Source: Microbacterium pullorum
Lineage (GTDB): Bacteria; Actinomycetota; Actinomycetes; Actinomycetales; Microbacteriaceae
Length of the DNA: 37,517 bases
Reading direction: 5' to 3'
Assembly (NCBI RefSeq): GCF_014836535.1
Contig: NZ_JACSQP010000010.1
Span: forward strand, 1-37,517
In this document: piece by piece, positions 1 through 8,145 of the stretch
How the letters are laid out: each line of letters starts with the position of its first letter
Numbering within the stretch: position 1 is the first letter of the stretch
The notes under the pieces: generated by a model
Told to the model about the DNA's origin: nothing
Seen by the model: the letters and a program-made list of their open reading frames with translations, nothing else
Databases searched by the model: none
Position numbers and translations under genes: made by a program

Positions 1-1
1 C

Positions 2-97
2 AGCCCCACCGGCCGGGTCTACCCCGACATCCCCCGACGCGTCCTCGAATTCACCGCCCTCGCCACCGCCACAGCCTACGAACCACCGCCGTTCTGA
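2..97 (+). CDS. C-terminal end of a probable DUF222/HNH endonuclease-type protein (partial)
   Basis: Only the last 31 codons are present; the gene enters from the left edge and stops with TGA at 95-97. The residues begin SPTGRVYPDIP and end in EPPPF. A SPTGR-Y stretch followed by a short Pro-rich tail ending PPPF is what I recall from the C-terminus, just after the HNH motif, of the multicopy DUF222-HNH proteins of Microbacteriaceae. No catalytic residue is visible, so the assignment rests on the tail pattern alone. The 144 bp up to the next gene hold nothing I recognise. Confidence 0.5.
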   Translation, partial: SPTGRVYPDIPRRVLEFTALATATAYEPPPF

Positions 98-241
98 GCA
101 CGCCGCCCGCGCCAGCGCTGAGTCCGTTCTCCACCCTGACGACCGCGGTGTGTCTGTGCTCTTCGGCTGGCTTCTTCCGCGGGAACTCCGATGATTTCAG
201 GGGACGGGCGCTTTCAGTGGATGAAGCGTCGCATCATGGCC

Positions 242-2860
242 TCAGTCGCGTCCGGTCCCGCGGCTTGACAGACGCCTCGTGTGCTCGACCAGCTCGGCCA
301 GATTCAGCGCGGATCCGGACAGATACGCGTCCCGCCACCGCGCGTCGGTGAGCCCCTCGCGCACGCGCCGACGATAGCGCTCGAAGTCGCCGGGCTCGTT
401 CGCCCGTGGGTCGAACCCGTAGCGCGGGCCGATGGCATCCACCGCACCGATGATGCGGGCCCCTGCGGCGTCGGATCCCACCGATGCCGCTGCGCCGGCG
501 GCCACCGAGGTCGCGATGAGCACGCTGATCGGGTCGGTGACCACGCGGGCATCCCCCAGCGCAGCACGCAACTCGTTCAGCGCGCGCCGCGGGGCGCGCA
601 TGTCGATCAGCACCTTCGCGGCGACCACGCGCGCCATCAGGGAAACCCAATCGTGTCCCGCATCCTGAGCCAGGTCGCGGGCCGAGCCGGTGAACCGCAG
701 CGCGCTGGCGTGGTCGCCCACAGTCCGTTCGACCTGCGCCGAGACCAGCGCGACCATCGCCTGCGTGCTCAGGGAGGCCCCTGTCAGCTGCCGGCGCGCC
801 ATACGGATGGCGGTGATCGCCGCGCCCGCGCCCTCGGGCATCAGGGTGGCGAGGTAGGCGCGGAACGCGTGATCCAATCCGATCAGGTCGGGGTCGCCGG
901 TGCGCGACGCGAAGTGGCGTGCTCGCTCCAGCGCGGATCGCGCCTCTCCCATGCATGCCAACTGGTAGGCGAGCACACCCCGCCCGAGTCCCGCCTTGGC
1001 CTCCGTCACGGGCGCCGCCTCGCCCGGTACCTGCGCGGCACGCCGCGCGAGGGCCAACGCCGCGCTCTGCGAACCCGACACGAGTCCGAGCCACGACAGC
1101 CCCGCCGCGATCCCCAGAGCATTCTCGCGGTCGCCGCAGGCAACGGCCCGCTCGAAGGCGGCGTCGATGTCAGCGCGATCCGCCTCTAGCCGCTGCCCGG
1201 CCGCCGCGGCTGAGTGCGTGGTCAGCTCGTCGAAGGCAGCGAGGGTGCGTGCGGCGAACCACTGCGTGTGCCGCGTCTGCACCTCGCGCGGCTCGTCCGG
1301 GAGCGCGATCCGTCTGCGGACGAACTCCGGCACGCGGTATCGCGCGTGCCCCTCGCCGGACTCGTCGCTCAGGAGCGCCCAGCTGCGCAGTGTTTCCAGC
1401 GACCGCGCCGCGGCCGCACCGACGACCGCCGCGGCGCTGTCTGCGTCGAACCGGCCGCGAAAGACACACAGCAGCGAAAGGGTTTCGGGGTCGCCGGCGC
1501 CCAGTCCCGCCAGCGTCGCCGAGACTGCGGTGTGGAGTGAATCGGCACCGCCGCCCGAGGCAGGTGCGGACAGCGCATCGACCACCGAGTCCAGCGGGAC
1601 ATGCGCGGCTCGCGCCGCCGCCAACTCGATGGCGAGAGGCAGCCGCCCGAGAGCAGCCACGACCGCGTCTATCTGTGCCGTCACGCCGTCAGCAACGGGC
1701 AGCGCCGCCGGCGCGCGCAGGCGGAACAGAGCACGCGCATCTGCGACGCTCAGCGCCTCGAGCCGCAGCACGCTCTCGCCCGCAACACCCAGCGGGCGAC
1801 GGGCGGTGACCAGCAGCGACAGCCCGGGGCAGCCCTCCAGCAGTGCGGCCCAGTCCACCGCGGCGTCGATCGGCTCGGCGTCGAAGCCGTCCAGCACGAT
1901 GGTGCCCCGCACGCGCTCGAGCCGACTCGTCACTCCGGCCAGTGTGCTCGCGGGCGCGCCGACCGCGTGTGCGACGACATCGAGCCACGACCGCAGCCCC
2001 GCACGCCGTCGACAGAACCAGACATGCTCCTGGCCAGCACTGGAGGGCCCTCGCGCCCATTCGATCGCCAGACGAGACGTGCCGACGCCTGCCGGGCCCA
2101 CCAACGACACCAGCCGCGACAGCCGCAGTGCCGCGGCGAGCCGGAATTCGTCCTCCGGCCGCGGTTGATAGGCCGCGATGGGCGCCGGCACCCCGATCCG
2201 ACGGGTCGGCGCGGCGGGCGTCACGTGCCCGGCGCTCGCGCCGGCGGTGGGCCCAGGGGAGAACCCCGTTCGCGTCGCCAACAGCAGCGCGCGAAGCTCC
2301 GGGTCGTTCGGCTCCCGCGCCGCGAGACGCTCCGCGAGGGGCAGAGCGAGCGTATGCCGTGGGTGCGCCGCCACGGCGCGCATCGCGGCTCTGCGTGCCG
2401 AGACCTGCGCCTGGGCGCGCGCACCGGGCACGAAGGGTGACGCCCCGCAGCCGTCCAGCGGCAGCGATTCGAGCGCGATGACGAGTTCCGCCAACAGTGC
2501 CGACGTCGGGGGCGCGGGTGCCTCGACCGCGTCGGCGATGCGCCACAGGTCGACGTCGAGATCGACGTGCGGGGTCACCGCGTAGCCCTGCCGACCGCCG
2601 ACCACATGCTCCCCGAGCGCGGTGGTCCGCAGCCGCGACACGTCGGCGCGCAGCGCCGAGCGGATGCCGGGTGTCGCCCGGCCCCACACCTCACTCATCA
2701 GCGCATCGGCGGACAGCGTCCGCCCCCGCGCCAGAAGCAGACAGGCCAGAAGCGCTTGCACGCGCGGCCCACCGATCGGCACGGGCCGCGCCCCGATCGT
2801 GACGGTCACCCGACCGAGCAGGCGCACCCGGATGGGTCCGTGCTCGGCGACCGCGATCAT
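242..2860 (-). CDS. BTAD-domain (AfsR/SARP-like) transcriptional regulator with degenerate STAND ATPase domain
   Basis: Large probable transcription factor of 872 residues. The N-terminus (about 10-100) looks like a winged-helix DNA-binding domain of the OmpR/SARP kind (LGRVTVTIGARPVPIGGPR, then LLLARGRTLSADALMSEVWG). A bacterial transcriptional activation domain follows (about 100-200, with the SPFV-A-A motif region), then an NTPase module and a helical TPR-like C-terminus. The NTPase P-loop reads GPAGVGTSRLA, so the Walker A lysine is threonine (ACG codon); the Walker B-like strand is TIVLDGFD. ATP hydrolysis is therefore doubtful. ATG at 2860 is chosen because the upstream 11 codons from a GTG at 2893 are not conserved-looking; neither start has a clear Shine-Dalgarno. 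It is divergent from the hydrolase-fold gene at 2924 with a very short shared control region, so it may regulate that gene. The ligand or target is unknown. Confidence 0.75.
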   Translation of the reverse strand: MIAVAEHGPIRVRLLGRVTVTIGARPVPIGGPRVQALLACLLLARGRTLSADALMSEVWGRATPGIRSALRADVSRLRTTALGEHVVGGRQGYAVTPHVDLDVDLWRIADAVEAPAPPTSALLAELVIALESLPLDGCGASPFVPGARAQAQVSARRAAMRAVAAHPRHTLALPLAERLAAREPNDPELRALLLATRTGFSPGPTAGASAGHVTPAAPTRRIGVPAPIAAYQPRPEDEFRLAAALRLSRLVSLVGPAGVGTSRLAIEWARGPSSAGQEHVWFCRRRAGLRSWLDVVAHAVGAPASTLAGVTSRLERVRGTIVLDGFDAEPIDAAVDWAALLEGCPGLSLLVTARRPLGVAGESVLRLEALSVADARALFRLRAPAALPVADGVTAQIDAVVAALGRLPLAIELAAARAAHVPLDSVVDALSAPASGGGADSLHTAVSATLAGLGAGDPETLSLLCVFRGRFDADSAAAVVGAAAARSLETLRSWALLSDESGEGHARYRVPEFVRRRIALPDEPREVQTRHTQWFAARTLAAFDELTTHSAAAAGQRLEADRADIDAAFERAVACGDRENALGIAAGLSWLGLVSGSQSAALALARRAAQVPGEAAPVTEAKAGLGRGVLAYQLACMGEARSALERARHFASRTGDPDLIGLDHAFRAYLATLMPEGAGAAITAIRMARRQLTGASLSTQAMVALVSAQVERTVGDHASALRFTGSARDLAQDAGHDWVSLMARVVAAKVLIDMRAPRRALNELRAALGDARVVTDPISVLIATSVAAGAAASVGSDAAGARIIGAVDAIGPRYGFDPRANEPGDFERYRRRVREGLTDARWRDAYLSGSALNLAELVEHTRRLSSRGTGRD

Positions 2861-2923
2861 TGCAGAATCATTGCAGCGGCGGCATCGGGGCACCAGTAGC
2901 CCGCATCCGTCGAGGCTGAGTCC

Positions 2924-3748
2924 ATGCAGACATCAGAAGAGGCGACGAGCCTCGACTTCACCACCTCCCTCGGCAGAATCCGCGCGCGCGTGCACGGGGA
3001 AGGGCCCACCGCGATCCTGTGGCACGGCATGTTCGTCGACGGACGCAGCTGGCAGTCCGTGGTCCCGCGGCTGAGCCGCCGGCGGCGCCTCGTGGTCTTG
3101 GACGGCCCCGGCTACGGCGCCAGCGACCCACTCGCACGGCTCACCACGATCGAAGAGTGCGCAGAGGTGGCCGCACAGATCATCGATGCCCTTCCCGAGT
3201 CAGGCCCGGTCGACTGGGTCGGGACGGCATGGGGTGGTCACGTGGGAATGACGGCGGCGGCGCTGTATCCGCAGCTCCTCCGTTCGCTGGTCGCCATCAG
3301 CGCGCCGGTTCAGCCCATCGATCCGGTCTTCCGGGTGAAGCTGATCATCGCGGCCGGGATGCTCTCCCGTCTGGGTCCGATCGCACACCTGCGACACGCT
3401 GTGCACGACGCGCAGCTGACCGAAGCCCACCAGCGCGACACCGCCATGACCGCCCTCATCGACGACGCCATGGCGGGCGTGGCTCCTCGGGCGCTGGCGC
3501 GGACCGTGACCTCGTTCATCATCAACCGAACGGATGCCACCCATCGGCTCGCCCGGCTGCAGGCGCCGACCCTGCTCATCACCGGCGACGATCGCGGGGA
3601 GTGGAGCCCCGAGACGATGGCCGCGGCGGCTGCGCTGGTTCCCGATGTCCGGACAGCGGTCATCCGCGGCGCCCGGACCCTCGTTCAGGTGGAGCAGCCG
3701 AACGAGACGGCCGCCGCGATCGAAGCGTTCTGGGACGCGCGGGGCTGA
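2924..3748 (+). CDS. alpha/beta-hydrolase-fold protein lacking the nucleophile serine and catalytic histidine
   Basis: 274 residues with a complete alpha/beta-hydrolase layout: oxyanion-type LWHGMFVDGRSW, VVLDGPGYGASD, a nucleophile-elbow strand, a helical cap, LLITGDD for the acid strand and a final GARTLVQVEQP strand. The elbow reads VGTAWGGH where G-x-S-x-G is expected, so residue 102 is Ala (GCA) instead of Ser. The usual terminal G-x-G-H is GARTL, so residue 252 is Thr instead of His. The fold is clear but classical Ser-His-Asp hydrolysis is unlikely. It may be a non-hydrolytic member of the superfamily, such as a binding or lyase-like protein. It is divergent from the BTAD regulator, only 63 bp from that start, which suggests regulator and target. 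ATG at 2924 follows a CGAGG about ten bases upstream. Confidence 0.8.
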   Translation: MQTSEEATSLDFTTSLGRIRARVHGEGPTAILWHGMFVDGRSWQSVVPRLSRRRRLVVLDGPGYGASDPLARLTTIEECAEVAAQIIDALPESGPVDWVGTAWGGHVGMTAAALYPQLLRSLVAISAPVQPIDPVFRVKLIIAAGMLSRLGPIAHLRHAVHDAQLTEAHQRDTAMTALIDDAMAGVAPRALARTVTSFIINRTDATHRLARLQAPTLLITGDDRGEWSPETMAAAAALVPDVRTAVIRGARTLVQVEQPNETAAAIEAFWDARG

Positions 3749-3795
3749 GCACGCGCATCGCCGCACCCGCGGCACGCGGTGCCGCAGCAAAAGGT

Positions 3796-3824
3796 GAAGG
3801 CCAGGGGTGGAAGCCCTGGCCTTC
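3796..3824. terminator. perfect 11-bp hairpin, likely bidirectional terminator
   Basis: GAAGGCCAGGG at 3796-3806 pairs perfectly with CCCTGGCCTTC at 3814-3824 around a 7-base loop. It lies between the hydrolase-fold gene (plus strand, ends 3748) and def (minus strand, ends 3948), which converge here. There is no U tract on either side, as is common for high-GC actinobacterial terminators. Confidence 0.65.
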
Positions 3825-3947
3825 GGTTGAGAGCCGCGCAGATGACGCGGGATTCTCATCACTCAGCTTACGCGACGAAACGCCACGCACCGAACCGTCG
3901 CGTCGATGGCCGCACCGTCGGCATCAGATCACCACGCTGAGAGGAGG

Positions 3948-4514
3948 TCAGGCTTCGAGGTCGTCGACTCCGGGCATCCAGCTCGCGCCGCCGCGCCCCC
4001 AGCCGCGCTTGCGGGCGATCTTCTGCACGGTCTTCCAGTCGCTGTCATCCAGCCGATCGACGTACAGGATGCCGTCCAGGTGATCGAACTCGTGCTGCAG
4101 GATGCGCGCACGCCAACCGTCTACATTGATGCGCACCGGCTCGCCGTCGAGATCGATGCCGGTGATGAGGACCTCCTCCGATCGGCGCAGCGGGAATCGC
4201 TCGCCGGGGAACGACAGGCATCCCTCGGACTCCTCGTCGGGGTCGGGCGCACCCGGCTCGAGCGGACGCATCCACAGCTCGGGGTTGAGGATCACACCGC
4301 GCCACGGCTGGCCCTCGTCGTCCTCGTACGAGTACGTGAAGATGCGCAGGCCCACGCCGACCTGAGGGGCCGCCAGGCCCACGCCGGGGGCGGCATCCAT
4401 CGTTTCGAACATGTCCCGCACGAGGTCACGCACCTCATCGGTGATCTCCTCGACCGGGGCGGCGGGGGAGTGCAGGACGGGGTCGCCCATGATGCGAATA
4501 GGAAGAACAGCCAC
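3948..4514 (-). CDS. def: peptide deformylase
   Basis: 188 residues. Removes the formyl group from N-terminal formyl-methionine of nascent proteins in the cytoplasm, a metal-dependent hydrolysis. All three family motifs are present: GVGLAAPQVG (44-53), EGCLSFPG (97-104, metal ligand Cys99) and QHEFDHLDG (140-148, ligands His141 and His145, catalytic Glu142). Motif 2 carries Phe where Val is most common. The GTG start at 4514 has no convincing Shine-Dalgarno, but a TAGGCT hexamer lies on the minus strand at 4521-4526, exactly six bases before the start, consistent with a leaderless mRNA. Divergent from the membrane protein gene at 4557. Confidence 0.95.
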   Translation of the reverse strand: MAVLPIRIMGDPVLHSPAAPVEEITDEVRDLVRDMFETMDAAPGVGLAAPQVGVGLRIFTYSYEDDEGQPWRGVILNPELWMRPLEPGAPDPDEESEGCLSFPGERFPLRRSEEVLITGIDLDGEPVRINVDGWRARILQHEFDHLDGILYVDRLDDSDWKTVQKIARKRGWGRGGASWMPGVDDLEA

Positions 4515-4544
4515 GCCTTGAGCCTACCCAGAGGGCTGTGACGA

Positions 4545-4550
4545 TATTGT
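4545..4550 (+). promoter_or_regulatory. candidate -10 element for a leaderless transcript (TATTGT)
   Basis: TATTGT fits TANNNT and lies six bases before the GTG at 4557. A TAGGCT on the other strand (4521-4526) has the same spacing to the def start codon, so the two divergent genes appear to be served by mirrored leaderless promoters. I see no good -35 box for either. Confidence 0.4.
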
Positions 4551-4556
4551 CGAGTG

Positions 4557-5573
4557 GTGATGTGGGCAGGGAGTCTCGAGGATGTCGGCGATCAGCTCGT
4601 CGGCGCGTTCCAGAACCCCGGCCTGCTGCTGGGTATCCCGCTCGCGCTGGCAGGCGCCGTCTTCATGTCCTTCGGCGCGCTGTACCAGCACCGGGGCGTC
4701 GAGAAGGTCGAGCGACTGAGCGGCAAGGACGGTTCCACCGGTCTCACCGGCGGGCAGCTGCGGCAGCTGCTGGCGCGGCCCTCGTGGGTGGTCGGCACTC
4801 TGATGCTGGGCCTGGCGATCGTCTGCCAGCTCGGTGCGCTGGCCGTCGCACCCCTGATCGTGGTGCAGCCCCTGGGCGCCGTCGCCCTCGTGATCACGAC
4901 GCTGCTCAACGCGCGAGTATCGGGGCACGCCCCGACGAGGCGATCGCTGCTGGCGATCATCGCGTGTGTCGGCGGCATCTTCTGGTTCGTGATCGTGGCT
5001 GCTCTGTTCGCCACGGAGCAGACGGTCACAAGCCGCCAGATCGTGATCGTGCTGATCGTGCTGGCTGTGATCGCACTGCTGCTGGTCGGCTTCTGGCTGC
5101 TCGTGCGCCGTCGCCGTGGCATCCGGGCGCTGTTCTACATCCTCGCGGCCGGCATCGTCTACGGCTTCGTCGCCACCCTCGCCAAGATCATCATCAAGCG
5201 CATCCAGGCCGGTGACGTCGAGTGGCTGACCGTCTTGTGCGTCGTCGCGCTGCTGGCCGGCACCGGGCTCGGTGCGTACTTCGTGCAGACCGCCTATTCG
5301 TCGGGCCCACCCGACCTCGTCATCGCCGGTCTCACGGTCGTCGACCCCATGGTCGCCGTCATGATCGGCCTGCTGGTGCTGGGCGAAGGTGCCGCCGTGC
5401 CCCCGTGGGGCTTCGTGATGTTCGGCATCGCCGGGGCCATCGCGATCTGGGGCGTCACCACGCTGGCGCGCTATCACCCACAGGTGATGTCAGAGAGCCA
5501 GGAGCTGCCGTTCACCCGGGGAAGCTCGGGTGGTCCGGCGGCAACCGGCGCGGGGGAGGACCCGCTCGTCTGA
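4557..5573 (+). CDS. DMT-type multi-spanning membrane protein (NIPA/EamA-like)
   Basis: About 338 residues with eight to nine hydrophobic segments: LLGIPLALAGAVFMSFGAL near the N-terminus, VGTLMLGLAIVCQLGALAV, VVQPLGAVALVITTLL, LLAIIACVGGIFWFVIVAAL, IVIVLIVLAVIALLLVGFWL, then after a short RRRRG loop four more. The internal repeat and VVQPLG/VVDPMVAVMIGLLVLGEG elements are those of drug/metabolite-transporter-superfamily permeases; the substrate cannot be read from sequence. Three possible starts follow each other (GTG 4554, GTG 4557, ATG 4560). 4557 is preferred because it sits six bases after the candidate -10 TATTGT and no ribosome-binding site is visible. The C-terminal 30 residues are hydrophilic. 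Confidence 0.75.
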   Translation: MMWAGSLEDVGDQLVGAFQNPGLLLGIPLALAGAVFMSFGALYQHRGVEKVERLSGKDGSTGLTGGQLRQLLARPSWVVGTLMLGLAIVCQLGALAVAPLIVVQPLGAVALVITTLLNARVSGHAPTRRSLLAIIACVGGIFWFVIVAALFATEQTVTSRQIVIVLIVLAVIALLLVGFWLLVRRRRGIRALFYILAAGIVYGFVATLAKIIIKRIQAGDVEWLTVLCVVALLAGTGLGAYFVQTAYSSGPPDLVIAGLTVVDPMVAVMIGLLVLGEGAAVPPWGFVMFGIAGAIAIWGVTTLARYHPQVMSESQELPFTRGSSGGPAATGAGEDPLV

Positions 5574-5606
5574 AGGCGGGCAGCCTCGCGATAAGCTCGA
5601 ATGCGA

Positions 5607-5680
5607 GGGGCGGTGGCCAAGCTGGTCAAGGCAGCGGGCTCATAACCCGACGATCGTGGGTTCAAGTCCCACCCGCCCTA
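5607..5680 (+). tRNA. tRNA-Met (anticodon CAT)
   Basis: A full cloverleaf can be folded: acceptor GGGGCGG (5607-5613) with CCGCCCT (5673-5679), D arm with GGTCAA, anticodon stem around CTCATAA, and T arm GTGGG-TTCAAGT-CCCAC. Discriminator is A5680; CCA is not encoded. The first acceptor pair is G-U and the first anticodon-stem pair is a G-A mismatch. CAT could also be an Ile2 (lysidine) tRNA, but elongator Met is more likely; the acceptor does not show the C1-A72 mismatch of initiators. Confidence 0.9.
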
Positions 5681-5786
5681 CGATGAGGCATGCACTTCGG
5701 CATGCGGCACGGCGGTCACGCTCCGTGGGCGCTGGGGCCAGCGCGAGGAGGCGACAATGACGCTGTTGCGGTCAGAAGTTACACAC

Positions 5787-5816
5787 TTGTGATTTCTTGC
5801 GCCCGTCGGCGATAAT
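5787..5816 (+). promoter_or_regulatory. candidate sigma70-type promoter upstream of the DUF3145 gene
   Basis: TTGTGA (5787-5792) and GATAAT (5811-5816) are separated by 18 bases, good matches to -35 and -10 consensus in otherwise GC-rich DNA. The start of transcription would be near 5823, leaving a leader of about 70 bases before the ATG at 5892. Confidence 0.55.
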
Positions 5817-5891
5817 GGCAACACAAGCGAAAAGCACGCCGGTACTCCGCATCAGGTCGTAGGGGAAGACGCACCTGACGAAGGAGAAACC

Positions 5892-6395
5892 ATGGCGACA
5901 CCACAAGCGCGCGGAGTGATCTTCATCCACTCAGCGCCGCGCGCGTTGTGCCCCCACCTCGAGTGGGCGGTGGGCCGGGCTCTCGGTCATGCCGTCAGCT
6001 TCGAGTGGGCCGAGCAGCCTGTGCTCTCCGGCAGCCGCCGCGCCGAGTTCTACTGGGAAGGCCCCGCCGGCACGGGAGCCGCTCTCGCCACGGCGATCCG
6101 CGGGTGGGAGCATCTGCGCTTCGAAGTCAGCGAGGATCCCACGCCCCGCAGTGACGGCGGCCGGTGGCTGCACACGCCGGGCCTCGGCATCCACTACGCC
6201 CAGACCGATACGGCAGGCAACGTCGTCATCGGCGAGGACCGACTGCGGTACGCGATGGAAGTCGCCGCGGGTGACGCCTTCGAGTTGCAGCGCGAGCTGC
6301 AGGTCGCCCTCGGCGCCGCGTGGGACGAAGAGCTCGAGCCGTTCCGCCACGCCGGCGATGAGGTGACGGTCGTCTGGCTGCACAAGGTCGGCTGA
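5892..6395 (+). CDS. DUF3145 domain-containing protein
   Basis: 167 residues, matching in length and content the actinobacterial DUF3145 family: RGVIFIHSAPRALCPHLEW at the N-terminus, a W-rich middle (GWEHLRFEVSEDPTP), an LGIHYAQTD--GNVVIGEDRL segment and a C-terminal VVWLHKVG. Function is unknown. There is no signal peptide or membrane segment, so it is probably cytoplasmic. A strong Shine-Dalgarno (GAAGGAG) stands before the ATG. It converges on the fab cluster, and I recall this neighbourhood from related Microbacteriaceae, which hints at a link with lipid metabolism but does not show one. Confidence 0.85.
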   Translation: MATPQARGVIFIHSAPRALCPHLEWAVGRALGHAVSFEWAEQPVLSGSRRAEFYWEGPAGTGAALATAIRGWEHLRFEVSEDPTPRSDGGRWLHTPGLGIHYAQTDTAGNVVIGEDRLRYAMEVAAGDAFELQRELQVALGAAWDEELEPFRHAGDEVTVVWLHKVG

Positions 6396-6483
6396 AGACT
6401 CAGGCGGGCGCGCGGCGCGGGTATCGGAAATCGGTGAGCACTCCCGGAGATCGAGACAGCGTCCGCCCCGTCTGGCTGCAGAA

Positions 6484-6516
6484 ACGCCCCCGGATGCCAT
6501 CGGCACCCGGGGGCGT
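6484..6516. terminator. bidirectional terminator between DUF3145 gene and fabF
   Basis: ACGCCCCCGG (6484-6493) pairs with CCGGGGGCGT (6507-6516), continued by TGCC/GGCA around a 3-base loop, with one A-C interruption. On the plus strand it is followed by GGTTTCTGTTCT and on the minus strand by TTTCTG, so each convergent gene gets a short U-rich run. Confidence 0.8.
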
Positions 6517-6534
6517 GGTTTCTGTTCTGCGGCT

Positions 6535-7773
6535 CTAGGCAGAACGGAAGGCCACGACGGCGTTGTGCCCGCCGAAGCCGAACGAGTTGCTGATGGCGAG
6601 CTGGTCGCCGGCACCGAGGGGCATGGGTTCGCCCGAGAGGCGGAACGGCACAGCCGGGTCCTGCTCGGTGAGGTTGATCGTCGGCGGGGCCACGCGATCA
6701 CGCAGCGCCAGCACGGTGAAGATCGCCTCGAGCGCACCGGTTCCCCCGAGGAGATGCCCCGTGGAGGCCTTGGTACCCGAGACCGGGATCTCGTCGACGC
6801 GCTCACCGAACACGGTGCGCAGCGCCTGGTACTCGTTGGGGTCGCCGACCGGAGTGGAGGTGGCGTGCGCGTTGATGTGCGTCACCTCGTCGGGCGAGGC
6901 GTCGGCCTTCGCCAGCGCCAGTTCGACCGCACGCGCCGCTCCCGTGCCCTCGGGGTCGTTCGCGGTGATGTGGTACGAATCTGCCGTGACACCGCCGCCG
7001 GCGACGAAGGCGTAGATCTTGGCGCCGCGCGCCCGAGCGTGTTCCTCGGTCTCGAGGATGAGCACGCCCGAGCCTTCGCCCATGACGAAGCCGTCACGGT
7101 CGATGCTCGCCGGCCGCGACGCGGTCGCGGGGTCGTCATTGCGGCGCGAGAGCGCCTGCATCGACGCGAACGACGCGATCGTGATCGGATGGATCGCCGA
7201 CTCGGTGCCGCCGGCGATCACGACGTCTGCCAGTCCCGCCCGGATGTGCTCGACCGCGTTCACGATCGACTCCGTGCTCGAGGCGCAAGCGCTCGCGACC
7301 GTGCGCGCGTACGCGCGGGCCCCGAAGTGCAGCGAGAGGTTGCCCGCAGCAGCGTTGGGCATGAGCATGGGCACCGTCATCGGCATGACCCGACGCGGAC
7401 CCTTCTCACGCAGCGTGTCCCAGGCGTCGAGCAGGGTCCACACCCCGCCGATACCCGTGGCGAAGTCGACACCCAGACGCTCGGGGTCGACCTCGGGCGC
7501 GCCGGCATCCTCCCACGCCTCCATCGCCGCGACCATCGCGAACTGCGACGCGGGATCGAGGCGCTTGGACACGGGGCGCGCGAGCACCGTGTCGGGGCGC
7601 ACAGCCGCCTGCGCGGCGAACGTGACGGGCAACTGGTACTTCTCGACCCAGTCGTACTCCAGCGTGCGCGCGCCGGAGGCGCCGGCCAGCAGGGCCGACC
7701 AGCTCTCGGGCGCGGTCGCGCCGATCGGCGTCGATGCGCCGATCCCGGTCACGACGATGCGGGGGCTGCTCAT
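6535..7773 (-). CDS. fabF: beta-ketoacyl-ACP synthase II
   Basis: 412 residues; condenses malonyl-ACP with a growing acyl-ACP in cytoplasmic type II fatty acid synthesis. The thiolase-fold catalytic triad is complete: Cys163 in VASACASS, His in INAHATSTPVGD, and Lys/His in TKASTGHLLGGTG. The C-terminal SNSFGFGGHNAVV glycine-rich motif is present. An in-frame ORF extends to 7827, but ATG at 7773 is chosen because it follows GGAGGAACCACCAC and begins the conserved RIVVTGIG. Last gene of the fabD-fabH-acpP-fabF cluster, 50 bp after acpP, ending at the shared hairpin 6484-6516. Confidence 0.96.
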   Translation of the reverse strand: MSSPRIVVTGIGASTPIGATAPESWSALLAGASGARTLEYDWVEKYQLPVTFAAQAAVRPDTVLARPVSKRLDPASQFAMVAAMEAWEDAGAPEVDPERLGVDFATGIGGVWTLLDAWDTLREKGPRRVMPMTVPMLMPNAAAGNLSLHFGARAYARTVASACASSTESIVNAVEHIRAGLADVVIAGGTESAIHPITIASFASMQALSRRNDDPATASRPASIDRDGFVMGEGSGVLILETEEHARARGAKIYAFVAGGGVTADSYHITANDPEGTGAARAVELALAKADASPDEVTHINAHATSTPVGDPNEYQALRTVFGERVDEIPVSGTKASTGHLLGGTGALEAIFTVLALRDRVAPPTINLTEQDPAVPFRLSGEPMPLGAGDQLAISNSFGFGGHNAVVAFRSA

Positions 7774-7823
7774 GTGGTGGTTCCTCCGACGGAGCCGGTG
7801 GGGGCGCGAAGCCCCCACCGCGC

Positions 7824-8072
7824 TCAAGCCTGGTTCGACGTGATGTAGGTGACGGCGTCGCCGACGGTCTTGAGGTTCTTGACCTCTTCGTCCGGAATGG
7901 TCACGCCGAACTTCTCTTCGGCGTTCACGACGATGGTCATCATCGAGATCGAGTCGATGTCGAGGTCATCGGTGAACGACTTCTCCATCGCGACCTCGTC
8001 GGCCGAGATGCCGGTCTCGTCCGTGATGAGCTCTGCGAGCCCGGCGAGGACCTCTTCGTTACTGAATGCCAT
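7824..8072 (-). CDS. acpP: acyl carrier protein
   Basis: 82 residues, acidic. Carries acyl intermediates on a phosphopantetheine attached to Ser41 in the DLDIDSI motif (canonical DSL is DSI here). The four-helix pattern is evident (EEVLAGLAELITDETGI, SMMTIVVNAEEKFGV, DEEVKNLKTVGDAVTYI). ATG follows AGGAGAA at good spacing. It lies between fabH and fabF, as usual for actinobacterial type II FAS clusters, and its partners are the adjacent FabD, FabH and FabF. Confidence 0.97.
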   Translation of the reverse strand: MAFSNEEVLAGLAELITDETGISADEVAMEKSFTDDLDIDSISMMTIVVNAEEKFGVTIPDEEVKNLKTVGDAVTYITSNQA

Positions 8073-8145
8073 GGGATTCTCCTGTTCTTCGGGGGTCTTC
8101 GACCCGGACGGGCCGCTGATCAGTTTAGAGTCGCGGTCGCGGCTC

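Noticed and set aside
5687..5760. Possible small gene after tRNA-Met
   Set aside because: Frame continues from the tRNA itself and has no start signal or recognisable product.
7774..7827. Longer fabF start at 7827
   Set aside because: The added residues are Arg/His-rich and unlike FabF; ATG 7773 has a strong GGAGGAA and begins the conserved domain.
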